From DASZUC01 sp035547775 (GTDB lineage: Bacteria > Patescibacteriota > Saccharimonadia > Saccharimonadales > UBA4665): a stretch of 18,546 nt of DNA. The notes under the pieces are model-generated. The model was not told where the DNA came from. It worked only from the letters and a program-made list of their open reading frames with translations, and searched no databases. The stretch lies in NCBI GenBank assembly GCA_035547775.1, contig DASZUC010000013.1, positions 1 through 18,546 of the forward strand, given 5' to 3'. Shown here one piece after another: positions 1-6,866 of the stretch; positions within the stretch are counted from its first letter, which is position 1, and each line of letters starts with the position of its first letter. The position numbers and the translations under genes were made by a program.

Positions 1-30
1 CAGGTTCAATTAGTAAAACTTGCGACACGA

Positions 31-744
31 TTACACCAGCTGCAATTGATTGGTCGGTGTTAGGACGGCGCCCAGACCGAACAGGCCGTGGTGCCGCGAA
101 CTGCGCAAACGTAGTTGCATGGCTTGTAAGATACTGTCGGCCACAAAAATCCCCGCGCCACTACTCGGGCTAAAGCCCACCAGCGGCTGGCGACTCTGAG
201 CCAGCAAACGACGTCCTTGGCGGAGCTGGGCGGCCGTGAGCTGTGCATCATCAGTGTAGAGACCGGCTACGATGCCATAACGGCAACGGTGCGTGGCTAA
301 TTGGAGCTTGAGCTGACCAGTTGATTCATGAGCTGGCAACGCTTCGATGAATGCCGCCCCTAAACTCACCAGAGCCGCCTGCAAGCCTTGGCGGTGCGCA
401 ATCACTGGGCCGAATTTACCCGCAATGTGCAGATCCAAATCTACCCCATAGGCTCGGGCCAAGCCCGTCAATTGCTGACCAGCATCATAGAGCACTGCCG
501 CAATTGAGACGGGTTCCATATCGAGCTGACCAGCCTGATGGTGCAAACGAATACCCAGAGCATAATAATCCAACAAACGCAGCGCCGACTCAGCCGTCGA
601 CCGAATAGTCGCCTGATGGCTCGTCTCGCCGGTCAGTTGAGCCTGCTCAGCCTGCCGCGCAATCTGGAGCAAAGGCAGCTTCAATTGCTCCGCTACCGTC
701 AGCAACAGCTGTTCTGATGCGATCGACTCCTGCTCCCCGGCCAT
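31..744 (-). CDS. Degenerate histidine-kinase-like protein (pseudo-kinase)
   Basis: 237 residues with no membrane segment or sensor domain. The layout follows a histidine kinase core: a dimerisation-helix-like stretch at residues 12-35 (VAEQLKLPLLQI), a linker with EPVSIAAVL at 77-85, then an ATPase-like half ending in SSGAGIFVADSI at 194-205, which resembles the G2 box. The functional residues are missing. Glu19 sits where the phospho-acceptor His should be, VSLGAAFIEALP (126-137) replaces the N-box without its Asn, and no DxGxG G1 box is seen. It is therefore probably not an active kinase. It could be a scaffold or partner for a response regulator such as the one at 8180-8719, but that is inference. 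The ATG is preceded by GAGGG about 13 bases upstream. Family assignment is moderately sure; function is unknown. Confidence 0.72.
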   Translation of the reverse strand: MAGEQESIASEQLLLTVAEQLKLPLLQIARQAEQAQLTGETSHQATIRSTAESALRLLDYYALGIRLHHQAGQLDMEPVSIAAVLYDAGQQLTGLARAYGVDLDLHIAGKFGPVIAHRQGLQAALVSLGAAFIEALPAHESTGQLKLQLATHRCRYGIVAGLYTDDAQLTAAQLRQGRRLLAQSRQPLVGFSPSSGAGIFVADSILQAMQLRLRSSRHHGLFGLGAVLTPTNQLQLV

Positions 745-775
745 GTGTTTTCTTTTACCCTCTTAGCTACTTCCA

Positions 776-781
776 AGTATA
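776..781 (-). promoter_or_regulatory. Putative -10 box (TATACT) for the pseudo-kinase gene
   Basis: TATACT lies about 31 bases upstream of the ATG at 744, leaving room for a leader that carries the GAGGG ribosome binding site. No good -35 hexamer is visible at 16-18 bases, so support is limited to the -10 match. Confidence 0.35.
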
Positions 782-836
782 GCGCATGGCGCCAGACCAC
801 ACTAGCATAAGCACTACTGTTACGAGTGGTGAATCA

Positions 837-1523
837 CTATGGTGAGAAGGTCAGATTTTTCAGAATAATGTCGGTGAAGTCAGACAGATATTTATTGCCT
901 TCAGTGGTAATTTCGAGCGTTTGGCCACGCAGTGGCAGCATAATCATCGTACCCGTTTGATTGTTGTCGCTGTTATTGGGCAGCGTACCGGTTAGCTTCG
1001 CTCCAACCACCTTTGGCAAACTTGGTAAGCTGTAAGCCGCAATCTTGACTGGTGTTTCCTCATTATTGTTCTGTTGGGCATCTTGCAAGCTTTGGCTGTA
1101 ACTGTCGGTAACCACTTGAATCTGCAATGCAAACACTGAGTGTTGATTTTCAATGGACGGTACGGTACCGGGGTTAAAGTAAGCCGCGAAAGCATTGTCG
1201 CTGCTGCTATTGCTGCCGTTGTTGTCGATGTAAGCGCTCCAGGTTTTGGGATATTTAACCGAAATACTACCAACCGTACCCGGCCCAGTGTAAGTGCTTA
1301 ACGGATACTTGGCCTGCTGGGCAAATTGCTGCTCATCGTTGGAGGTTTGCTGTTGCTTGGCGACGGCTACGGCTGAGGCAATCTTCTGATCAACGTTGTT
1401 CTTGTAATCCTGGCGGCCGCCATAGGCCCAAACGGCAAAAGAGGCTGCGCCAATCAGCAATAAAATGGTAAAGATAAGCACCACGATGATGACGGTGCCG
1501 CCCTGCTGATTACGCTTTAACAT
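837..1523 (-). CDS. Single-pass membrane-anchored exported protein, function unknown
   Basis: 228 residues. A short basic N-terminus (MLKRNQQGG) is followed by one hydrophobic segment at about 10-34, which reads as an uncleaved signal anchor. The rest would be outside the cell. It is rich in Asn, Gln and Ser (for example NNGSNSSSDN at 101-110), typical of CPR surface proteins. A YPKTWSAY motif at 91-98 and the C-terminal FTDIILKNLTF recall PsbP-like or lipoprotein domains that begin with a YP-x-W strand. The resemblance is too short for a firm family call. No catalytic motif is seen. It has its own extended -10 promoter directly upstream and is separated from the methyltransferase gene by 47 bases. 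Confidence 0.85.
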   Translation of the reverse strand: MLKRNQQGGTVIIVVLIFTILLLIGAASFAVWAYGGRQDYKNNVDQKIASAVAVAKQQQTSNDEQQFAQQAKYPLSTYTGPGTVGSISVKYPKTWSAYIDNNGSNSSSDNAFAAYFNPGTVPSIENQHSVFALQIQVVTDSYSQSLQDAQQNNNEETPVKIAAYSLPSLPKVVGAKLTGTLPNNSDNNQTGTMIMLPLRGQTLEITTEGNKYLSDFTDIILKNLTFSP

Positions 1524-1530
1524 ACCGGTT

Positions 1531-1539
1531 ATGGTAGCA
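1531..1539 (-). promoter_or_regulatory. Extended -10 promoter (TGC-TACCAT), predicted leaderless
   Basis: TGCTACCAT ends 7 bases before the ATG at 1523, so transcription would start at or next to the start codon. No ribosome binding site lies between. The -35 region is poor (TAGCGA), as is common for extended -10 promoters. Confidence 0.55.
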
Positions 1540-1570
1540 TATTGCGCCCGACGTCGCTAGTTCCGGCTGT

Positions 1571-2053
1571 TTAGCGGTAACGATAGAGGAAAACACCAGC
1601 TCGCTGGGTCGTTGGGCGTCGCCCTGGCACCACAAAGGCGTGGCTCACCAATTTGACGGGCTTATGCTTATATTGCACAATTTTTGTATCCAGCTTTTTC
1701 ATATATTTTGGTAGCAAAAAAGTAAAAATTGCATCGGCTGATGGCCAGTCCTTGTGCCAAAAATTACCCCATATAATTCGAACCTGCTGGCGGTAACGCC
1801 GCGTCCGCAGCCAAGCCATTAGCGCCAGCAGCGGATTGAGCTCATAGCCCACGACCTGCAGACCCTGCTTGGCGGCTGCTAGCAAGACTTTACCGTCGCC
1901 GCAACCGAGCTCAATAAGCGTTTCCCCGGGCTTTAGGTCAGCTAACTCCAGCGCTATACGTACTTGTGGCGTTAAGGTTGGTACATACGGGGCACCAACC
2001 AATAGCACGCCTCCAAAACATAGCACCACTAGCAAGATGATCAGCCAGATCAT
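1571..2053 (-). CDS. Membrane-anchored FAM173-like class I SAM methyltransferase
   Basis: 160 residues. One N-terminal membrane segment (2-20) is followed by PYVPT (22-26) and a Rossmann-type SAM site: IELGCGDG at 47-54, then VVGYELNP at 67-74 and, further on, FLLPKYMKKLD at 112-122. This order, especially PYVPT, (D/E)xGxGDG, GYELNP and the 'P-x-M-x-x-L' stretch, matches the FAM173/ATPSCKMT protein-lysine methyltransferase family. Mitochondrial members of that family trimethylate the c-subunit of ATP synthase. The bacterial substrate is unknown; a membrane protein Lys is a guess from the anchor. The start codon overlaps the xseB stop (ATGA), so it is translationally coupled at the end of the xseA-xseB operon. 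Methyltransferase: sure. FAM173-like: fairly sure. Confidence 0.88.
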   Translation of the reverse strand: MIWLIILLVVLCFGGVLLVGAPYVPTLTPQVRIALELADLKPGETLIELGCGDGKVLLAAAKQGLQVVGYELNPLLALMAWLRTRRYRQQVRIIWGNFWHKDWPSADAIFTFLLPKYMKKLDTKIVQYKHKPVKLVSHAFVVPGRRPTTQRAGVFLYRYR

Positions 2054-2247
2054 TCCGAGCGCTTTGGCGTCAGCTTCTTGACCGTGTTCTCGGCCGTTTT
2101 CAAATACGCTTCAAGTTCTTTCACCAGCTTAAGCCCACGCTCGTAGGCCGGTACCGCTTCATCAATCGTCAGGTCGCCACTCTGCAATTTGGCCAGCAAC
2201 TCTTCAAGTTCGGTACTCAGGGCACGATAATCAACTGTGTCTGTCAT
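2050..2247 (-). CDS. xseB: Exodeoxyribonuclease VII small subunit
   Basis: 65 residues, usual for XseB. The fold signature is a helical hairpin: ALSTELEELLAKLQSG, then the DLTIDEAVPAYERGLKL core at 25-41. XseB subunits pack on the C-terminal helices of XseA to form the ExoVII complex, which degrades single-stranded DNA from both ends to oligonucleotides. The gene follows xseA by 12 bases and overlaps the methyltransferase start by 4 bases. An extended -10 element fused to the xseA stop codon lies just upstream, so xseB may be made from its own leaderless mRNA as well as from the operon transcript. That would help give the excess of XseB over XseA known for the enzyme. Confidence 0.95.
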   Translation of the reverse strand: MTDTVDYRALSTELEELLAKLQSGDLTIDEAVPAYERGLKLVKELEAYLKTAENTVKKLTPKRSE

Positions 2248-2253
2248 AAGTCT

Positions 2254-2262
2254 ATTGTATCA
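2254..2262 (-). promoter_or_regulatory. Extended -10 element built on the xseA stop codon (TGA-TACAAT)
   Basis: The TGA stop of xseA is directly followed by TACAAT, giving a TGn-TACAAT extended -10. It ends 6 bases before the xseB ATG. No ribosome binding site lies in those 6 bases; the nearest purine run (AGAAAGG) is about 15 bases away from the ATG. Confidence 0.5.
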
Positions 2263-3390
2263 ACCTTTCTCGATCTGGTGGACCGTCGTTTGAGCCACAC
2301 CATCATGAAATTGCACATCTAAACTCTGGCCCCGGTGCAATTGTTTGACCGAGCTAATTAACTGCTGTTGGGCGCGAATAATGGCATAACCACGACTCAG
2401 CGCTGCCTGCGGACTATAAGCCTCGAGCAGTTGCCCATGGAGCGTTACTTGCTGCCGAGCATCACTAAGCCGTTGTTGTATGGCCAAAACGAGCTGCTCC
2501 TGCCAGCGGTTAACGCTCAATCGCTGGTCTTCTACTGACTGACGTAAAGCCCGTACTAGTTGCTGCTGCATTTCGGTCAGCACGGTGAGTTGGTGACGTC
2601 GATCTGGCGTGAGTAATTCCGCTGCATTACTCGGCGTACTTGCCCGTTGATCGGCCGCCAACTCAGCCAGACTCAAATCTACTTCGTGACCGATCGCCAC
2701 CAAGGTTGGTACACGACTAGCCGCCACAGCGCGCGTTACTTGCTCGGTCGAAAACGCCGCCAGATCTTCTGGACTACCCCCACCACGAATCAGTACCACT
2801 ACTTCTGGCGGCTTGGCCAATGCATTAAACTGCTCGATGGCCGCCACAATCTGAGCCGGTGCCGCTTCACCCTGCACCTGCACATCAATGAGTTCAATCG
2901 CCACTCCACCCCAACGCGCCGCTAAAATCTTCGTAAAGTCAGCATAGGCTGCTGACTGCTCCGAAGTAATCAACCCGATGCGTTGCGGCGGATATGGCAA
3001 TGCTCGTTTACGCTCCAGCGCAAACAAGCCTTCGGCCGTCAGTTTGGCCTGTAAAAGTTCAGCCGCTTTTTTAATGGTCCCCTCGCCAGCTAATTGCACA
3101 CGCTGCACATTAAAGCTAAAGCCTCGCGTTTCGTGATAATGCGGTTGGCCCCGCACTTCCAGTGTCATACCGTCCTCCAAGGGGCCAGGTAGTTGCGACA
3201 CAAAGGCAAAACAATTAATCACCGCGCCCTCGTCTTTCAGGTCAAAAAAGACTAATCGCTCCCGCCAAATTTTAAAGTTGGCCAGCTCGCCACTGACAAC
3301 CACACTCGTATAAGCAAACTCTAATGTCTGATTGAGGAGCGCCACAAAATCACTGACTGGTAGCACCGGCAAATCACCGCTAGGCGCCAT
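2260..3390 (-). CDS. xseA: Exodeoxyribonuclease VII large subunit
   Basis: 376 residues, shorter than the E. coli protein (456), mainly in the C-terminal helical part. An N-terminal OB-fold (about 8-100; SGELANFKIW at 33-42) is followed by the catalytic domain. Residues matching those known to matter in E. coli XseA are present: Asp151 (SAAYADF), Arg202 with the GGGS loop (RGGGSPEDL, 202-210), and His235 and Asp238 in IGHEVD. The helical C-terminal part (about 262-345) would bind XseB. Start: ATG at 3390 with GGAG about 8 bases upstream, overlapping the end of the flippase-like gene by 11 bases, which indicates one operon. Confidence 0.96.
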   Translation of the reverse strand: MAPSGDLPVLPVSDFVALLNQTLEFAYTSVVVSGELANFKIWRERLVFFDLKDEGAVINCFAFVSQLPGPLEDGMTLEVRGQPHYHETRGFSFNVQRVQLAGEGTIKKAAELLQAKLTAEGLFALERKRALPYPPQRIGLITSEQSAAYADFTKILAARWGGVAIELIDVQVQGEAAPAQIVAAIEQFNALAKPPEVVVLIRGGGSPEDLAAFSTEQVTRAVAASRVPTLVAIGHEVDLSLAELAADQRASTPSNAAELLTPDRRHQLTVLTEMQQQLVRALRQSVEDQRLSVNRWQEQLVLAIQQRLSDARQQVTLHGQLLEAYSPQAALSRGYAIIRAQQQLISSVKQLHRGQSLDVQFHDGVAQTTVHQIEKG

Positions 3391-4453
3391 TGGCCCGCTC
3401 CGCTACCGATCGGCCACCACGTGCCAAGTTGCGCTGGTACAGATAGTAGCCGGGCGGTAATTGGATCAACGTATTAATTACTCGATACGTCACCGTCACT
3501 GGCAGACTGACCGCAGCGGGCACCCCAGCCGTCACCAGGACCGCTGTCATCAAGCCTTCGTAAATACCAACGCCACCAGGCAGCACCGAGACTAAGCCGG
3601 CAAAGTTGGCCACACCGTAGGCAATAATTACCGCACCAATGTTTACAACCTTTCCGTAGCCCAGATAGACCACATAAATTGCCGCCACTTCTGTGGCATT
3701 GGCCAACAATGCATACCAAAATGGGGCCGCCAGCTGACGATAGCTACGCTTTAGCTGCTGATAATTAATGTGAAAATCATGGAAGACCTTCTTGGCACGG
3801 CTAATATTAATTGTTTCCGGGTTACGCCAGACTAGCGATAGCAAACGATTCAAGCCTCGGGTCAGCGCCGTAAAGAAGCGATCAATCCGCTGTTGACTGC
3901 CCACAATGTAAGCAAATCCCATAGTACCCACCAACAGTAAGGTTGATAAACTACCAGCTACCAAAATGGTCAGTTCACTCACTCGCCCAACTGCCGCCAG
4001 GCAAATCAAGCCAATAATCACTAGTACTTCGAATGACACAAAGGTGAGCGCTAGCTTCATGACCTGAATCAGCGTGGCCTTGCCGCCAGTAATCTCTTCC
4101 CCTTTGCGCAGTCGCACCCCAAAATACGAAATACCGGTCACACCACCGCTTGGAAAGACGTGATTCACAAAATTCAATTCCAGCGACATTTTATATAGGA
4201 AGCCATATGATAAACGATTGCCTACTTTCGCAAATAATCCCTGGTACAACTTGGCCTGCGCGTGGTAATTCAAGATTTCAATGGGAATTAACAGAAGCAG
4301 CGCACCAGCGTGCACATGCACCAGATTGCGAAACGTATCACCGAGTTGATGGCGAATGGCATAAATCAAGAAGACCAGCGCCACCAAGGTCGCCAGATTG
4401 AGTAATAACTTCCAGCGACGTCGCACAAATTCACCCCAGTGGGTTTCAGTCAT
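3380..4453 (-). CDS. Flippase-like polytopic membrane protein (LPG synthase TM / UPF0104 family)
   Basis: 357 residues from the ATG at 4453, with about eight hydrophobic segments. Family marks are FPSGGVTGISYFGVRLRKGE in the middle and VLPGGVGIYEG near the C-terminus; the PGGxGxxE motif is typical of PF03706, the transmembrane half of lysylphosphatidylglycerol synthases and related glycolipid flippases. No aminoacyl-transferase domain is attached, so it probably moves or modifies a lipid or polyprenyl-linked sugar rather than making lysyl-PG. The open frame extends to a TTG at 4471, but a TATAAT box sits between the TTG and the ATG, so I chose the ATG. First gene of the flippase-xseA-xseB-methyltransferase run. 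Exact substrate unknown. Confidence 0.88.
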   Translation of the reverse strand: MTETHWGEFVRRRWKLLLNLATLVALVFLIYAIRHQLGDTFRNLVHVHAGALLLLIPIEILNYHAQAKLYQGLFAKVGNRLSYGFLYKMSLELNFVNHVFPSGGVTGISYFGVRLRKGEEITGGKATLIQVMKLALTFVSFEVLVIIGLICLAAVGRVSELTILVAGSLSTLLLVGTMGFAYIVGSQQRIDRFFTALTRGLNRLLSLVWRNPETINISRAKKVFHDFHINYQQLKRSYRQLAAPFWYALLANATEVAAIYVVYLGYGKVVNIGAVIIAYGVANFAGLVSVLPGGVGIYEGLMTAVLVTAGVPAAVSLPVTVTYRVINTLIQLPPGYYLYQRNLARGGRSVAERANGA

Positions 4454-4459
4454 ACGTTC

Positions 4460-4465
4460 ATTATA
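4460..4465 (-). promoter_or_regulatory. Consensus -10 box (TATAAT), predicted leaderless start of the flippase-like operon
   Basis: A perfect TATAAT ends 6 bases before the ATG at 4453. No ribosome binding site is present. The -35 region (around 4483-4488) is not close to consensus. It faces away from the plus-strand promoter at 4492-4520. Confidence 0.6.
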
Positions 4466-4491
4466 CGGCAAAGAGCGCCTCAGTCCCCTTC

Positions 4492-4520
4492 TTGACTCTC
4501 TCTGATGAAAGAATTACGCT
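4492..4520 (+). promoter_or_regulatory. Sigma70-type promoter (TTGACT-17-TACGCT) for the Pro-rich membrane protein operon
   Basis: TTGACT at 4492-4497 and TACGCT at 4515-4520 with a 17-base spacer. The predicted start leaves a leader of about 20 bases before the ATG at 4549, with only a weak purine-rich stretch (AAGAAAAA) as ribosome site. It forms a divergent pair with the promoter at 4460-4465. Confidence 0.6.
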
Positions 4521-4548
4521 TAAGGTAAATTATTAACCAAGAAAAACC

Positions 4549-5583
4549 ATGCAACCAAATCAACCCAATACTCCAGATCCCAACAGCTTCTTTCAGCCCA
4601 GTAGCTCAGCCGGACCAACACCCCCGCCGACGCCCACAGTGAGCCAAGCCTTCGGCCCAGCACCAAGCCCGGCGCCAGCTGATCCTTTGACGGCTGCGCC
4701 AGCAAACCCCACCTTGCCAAGTCCAATACCGACCCTACCACCTCAGCCTGCCGCGCCATCAGTACCGAGCTGGTTTGCTTCACCCGATCCCAACCAAGCT
4801 GCCATGCCACCTCAGCCATCTGGCTTTGGTGCGCCTAATTTCCCTCAGCCCAGCTTTCCTCAAGCCCCTGGTCCCATGCCGCCACTGCCTGGTTCTGCCC
4901 CCAAGAAAGGTCAACAATTAGCCATCGGCTTACTGGTATTGATTTTCCTGGTCGCTGCTGCGGTTGGCGGCACCATACTCTTGGGTAAACATGGCTCTAA
5001 GGGTGACGCCAATCATGGCTCGGCCGGTACCAATAATCCGCTGCCACCAGCCGACAACGCTGCCAATAAAACCCTCAGCAACATCACGGTTGACCCGACA
5101 GCTACAGCCGGTTACAAACTCGACAGCAAAGTCAGCGCCGATGATGCAGCAGACGGCGTGGAGGGTTCCCTGTTTTACGATAAACTTAATAGCGATTTCA
5201 CAGGCACCGACGTCAGCTACTCCTGGGTCGATAACGCCAAGGCCGCTCAAGCCGCCAAAGACACGGGACAGCAGGACTTAACCGCTCAGCAAAAAGCCGC
5301 GTTGGAAAAGTTAGCCAAAGACACTGGCACCAAATCCAGTGCGGCTCCCGATATTCAATTTAAGGACGCTGCTGGCACTAGCTATCCGCTCAAATGCACC
5401 ATGAGCACTTCTAACTTCGACAAAATCTACAGCGTCCATTACACCTGTTTAGCAGAGTTCAACCATAAGCAACAAGGCTTGGCATTCCTTGTTAGTAGCG
5501 AAGCCAGCTCAGCTGCTACCGCTGCCAGCGACGCCGCTACCGCCCTGCAAACTTTTACCAGCGCCACCACGCTCGTTTTCTAA
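4549..5583 (+). CDS. Pro-rich single-pass membrane protein with extracytoplasmic domain, function unknown
   Basis: 344 residues in three parts. Residues 1-117 are low-complexity, rich in Pro, Ala and Ser, and probably disordered in the cytoplasm. Residues 123-145 form one membrane helix (AIGLLVLIFLVAAAVGG) after the Lys pair 119-120. Residues 146-344 would lie outside. The outer part is rich in Ala, Asp and Thr, repeats KDTG at 237-240 and 257-260, and has just two Cys (283 and 300) in adjacent strands, which could form a disulfide. No enzyme motif is seen. The architecture (Pro-rich tail, anchor, small exposed domain) is common in Saccharibacteria-like surface proteins. First gene of a plus-strand run of three. 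A minus-strand open frame opposite the Pro-rich part is a shadow. Confidence 0.86.
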   Translation: MQPNQPNTPDPNSFFQPSSSAGPTPPPTPTVSQAFGPAPSPAPADPLTAAPANPTLPSPIPTLPPQPAAPSVPSWFASPDPNQAAMPPQPSGFGAPNFPQPSFPQAPGPMPPLPGSAPKKGQQLAIGLLVLIFLVAAAVGGTILLGKHGSKGDANHGSAGTNNPLPPADNAANKTLSNITVDPTATAGYKLDSKVSADDAADGVEGSLFYDKLNSDFTGTDVSYSWVDNAKAAQAAKDTGQQDLTAQQKAALEKLAKDTGTKSSAAPDIQFKDAAGTSYPLKCTMSTSNFDKIYSVHYTCLAEFNHKQQGLAFLVSSEASSAATAASDAATALQTFTSATTLVF

Positions 5584-5613
5584 CTCCCCTGCGCTAGATC
5601 GGCCACAAACCGG

Positions 5614-5619
5614 TATACT
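5614..5619 (+). promoter_or_regulatory. -10 box (TATACT), predicted leaderless start of the Trm11-like gene
   Basis: TATACT ends 7 bases before the ATG at 5627. There is no ribosome binding site in the gap, and the -35 region is weak. It lies in the 43-base gap after the membrane-protein gene. Confidence 0.5.
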
Positions 5620-5626
5620 AAAACCT

Positions 5627-6865
5627 ATGCAAAGTGTTTTGATTTTGGGCCGTCAGCCCGAACTTGGTTTGGCCGAACTGGAAAGCCTCTACGGTGCCGA
5701 TAAGCTACGCCCCATAGCTGATGGTCGCGCGGTGATCGTTGATGTCGATCCCTGCTTACTGGCCTTCGATCGCCTGGGCGGCAGTGTCAAGTTTTGCAAA
5801 CTACTCACCATCCTCGACACTACCAACTGGTCTAAAATCGAAAAGTTCTTACTCGATGTTTCGCCCGGCCACGCCAGCACCATGCCCGAAGGCAAAATGC
5901 GTCTTGGTCTCTCGGTTATTGGCCTGCCTCTGAAGCCCAAACAACTCGAAGTGACTGGCCTGAAGCTCAAAAAAGCTATCCGCACCACTGGTCGCAACGT
6001 GCGCCTCGTGCCTAATAACGACTTAGAACTCAACAGCGCCCAGGTGCTCCACAATCAACTCACTGGACCAACTGGCTGGGAGTTATACTTCCTACGCGAT
6101 GGCGAAAAAACAGTGGTAGTGCAAACGGTCAAGGTCCAAGATATCACCGCTTACACTCGCCGCGACCGCGAACGCCCGAAACGCGATACCAAAGTCGGCA
6201 TGCTACCACCCAAACTAGCTCAAATTATTTTGAATCTAGCCAGCGGAGCCATTCCCGAGCCGCAACTGCAAAACATTTGTGACATTCCAGCTGGTCAAGC
6301 AGTGCCTCGCACCATTCTTCATCAAACCGTCCTCGATCCATTCTGTGGCACAGGCGTAGTACTGCAAGAAGCCCTTCTGATGGGCTATGACGTGCTGGGT
6401 AGCGATCTCGAACCCCGTATGGTCGACTATACTCAAGCCAACCTGAAGTGGCTCGGCAGCTTCACTGCCGATTTGCCCGATAGCTACACCGTCGAAGCCG
6501 GCGACGCCACCAACTATGAGTGGACAAACCCAGTTGACTTGGTGGCCAGCGAAGTCTACCTCGGTCGCCCCTTCACCAGCGCTCCCAATGCCGAAATTCT
6601 CAGCCAAACAGTCTCCGAATGTAATCTCATTATTAAAAAATTCTTGCAAAACATTCACAGCCAGCTAAAACCAGGTACCCGCCTATGCCTAGCCGTCCCC
6701 GCTTGGCGCACCAATGGCCAATTTCGTCACCTACCCCTTATTGACTCCTTAAGCGACTTGGGCTATAATCGATTGAGTTTTGAGCATCTTCGGGACGCCA
6801 ACCTTCTCTACTACCGAGAGGATCAACTCGTCGCCCGCGAGCTGCTCGTAATCACAAGGAAGTAA
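5627..6865 (+). CDS. Trm11/TrmG10-like RNA (guanine-N2) methyltransferase family protein
   Basis: 412 residues from the ATG at 5627. The N-terminus (GRQPELGLAELESLYG, 8-23) is the 'HPEL-x-LAE' start typical of THUMP-methyltransferases. Then comes the linker motif RERPKRDTKVGMLPPKLAQIILNLA at 181-205 and a SAM-binding site: LDPFCGTG (236-243) and VLGSDLEP (256-263). These are Trm11/TrmG10 family marks; known members methylate G10 of tRNA at N2. The catalytic DPPY motif is not present: SEVYLG (308-313) occupies its place, so the substrate or chemistry may differ. The open frame extends back to 5489 inside the previous gene, but the -10 box at 5614-5619 and the conserved N-terminus support 5627. 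It is followed at 1 base by rpmA, so it is cotranscribed with a ribosomal protein gene. Confidence 0.87.
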   Translation: MQSVLILGRQPELGLAELESLYGADKLRPIADGRAVIVDVDPCLLAFDRLGGSVKFCKLLTILDTTNWSKIEKFLLDVSPGHASTMPEGKMRLGLSVIGLPLKPKQLEVTGLKLKKAIRTTGRNVRLVPNNDLELNSAQVLHNQLTGPTGWELYFLRDGEKTVVVQTVKVQDITAYTRRDRERPKRDTKVGMLPPKLAQIILNLASGAIPEPQLQNICDIPAGQAVPRTILHQTVLDPFCGTGVVLQEALLMGYDVLGSDLEPRMVDYTQANLKWLGSFTADLPDSYTVEAGDATNYEWTNPVDLVASEVYLGRPFTSAPNAEILSQTVSECNLIIKKFLQNIHSQLKPGTRLCLAVPAWRTNGQFRHLPLIDSLSDLGYNRLSFEHLRDANLLYYREDQLVARELLVITRK

Positions 6866-6866
6866 T

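Noticed and set aside
1..30. Sequence downstream of the pseudo-kinase gene
   Set aside because: Too short to assign; no terminator or gene start can be supported.
4454..4471. TTG start for the flippase-like protein
   Set aside because: The TATAAT box sits between the TTG and the ATG, so only the ATG at 4453 would be transcribed.
4520..4819. Minus-strand open frame opposite the Pro-rich protein
   Set aside because: It is a shadow: the low-complexity Pro/Ala codons leave the opposite strand without stops. No promoter, ribosome site or family match.
5489..5626. 46-residue extension of the Trm11-like frame
   Set aside because: It is the out-of-frame reading of the previous gene's 3' end, and the conserved N-terminus starts at 5627.
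6236..6658. Minus-strand 140-residue open frame inside the Trm11-like gene
   Set aside because: It lies opposite a region coding for conserved SAM-binding motifs and has no start signals of its own.
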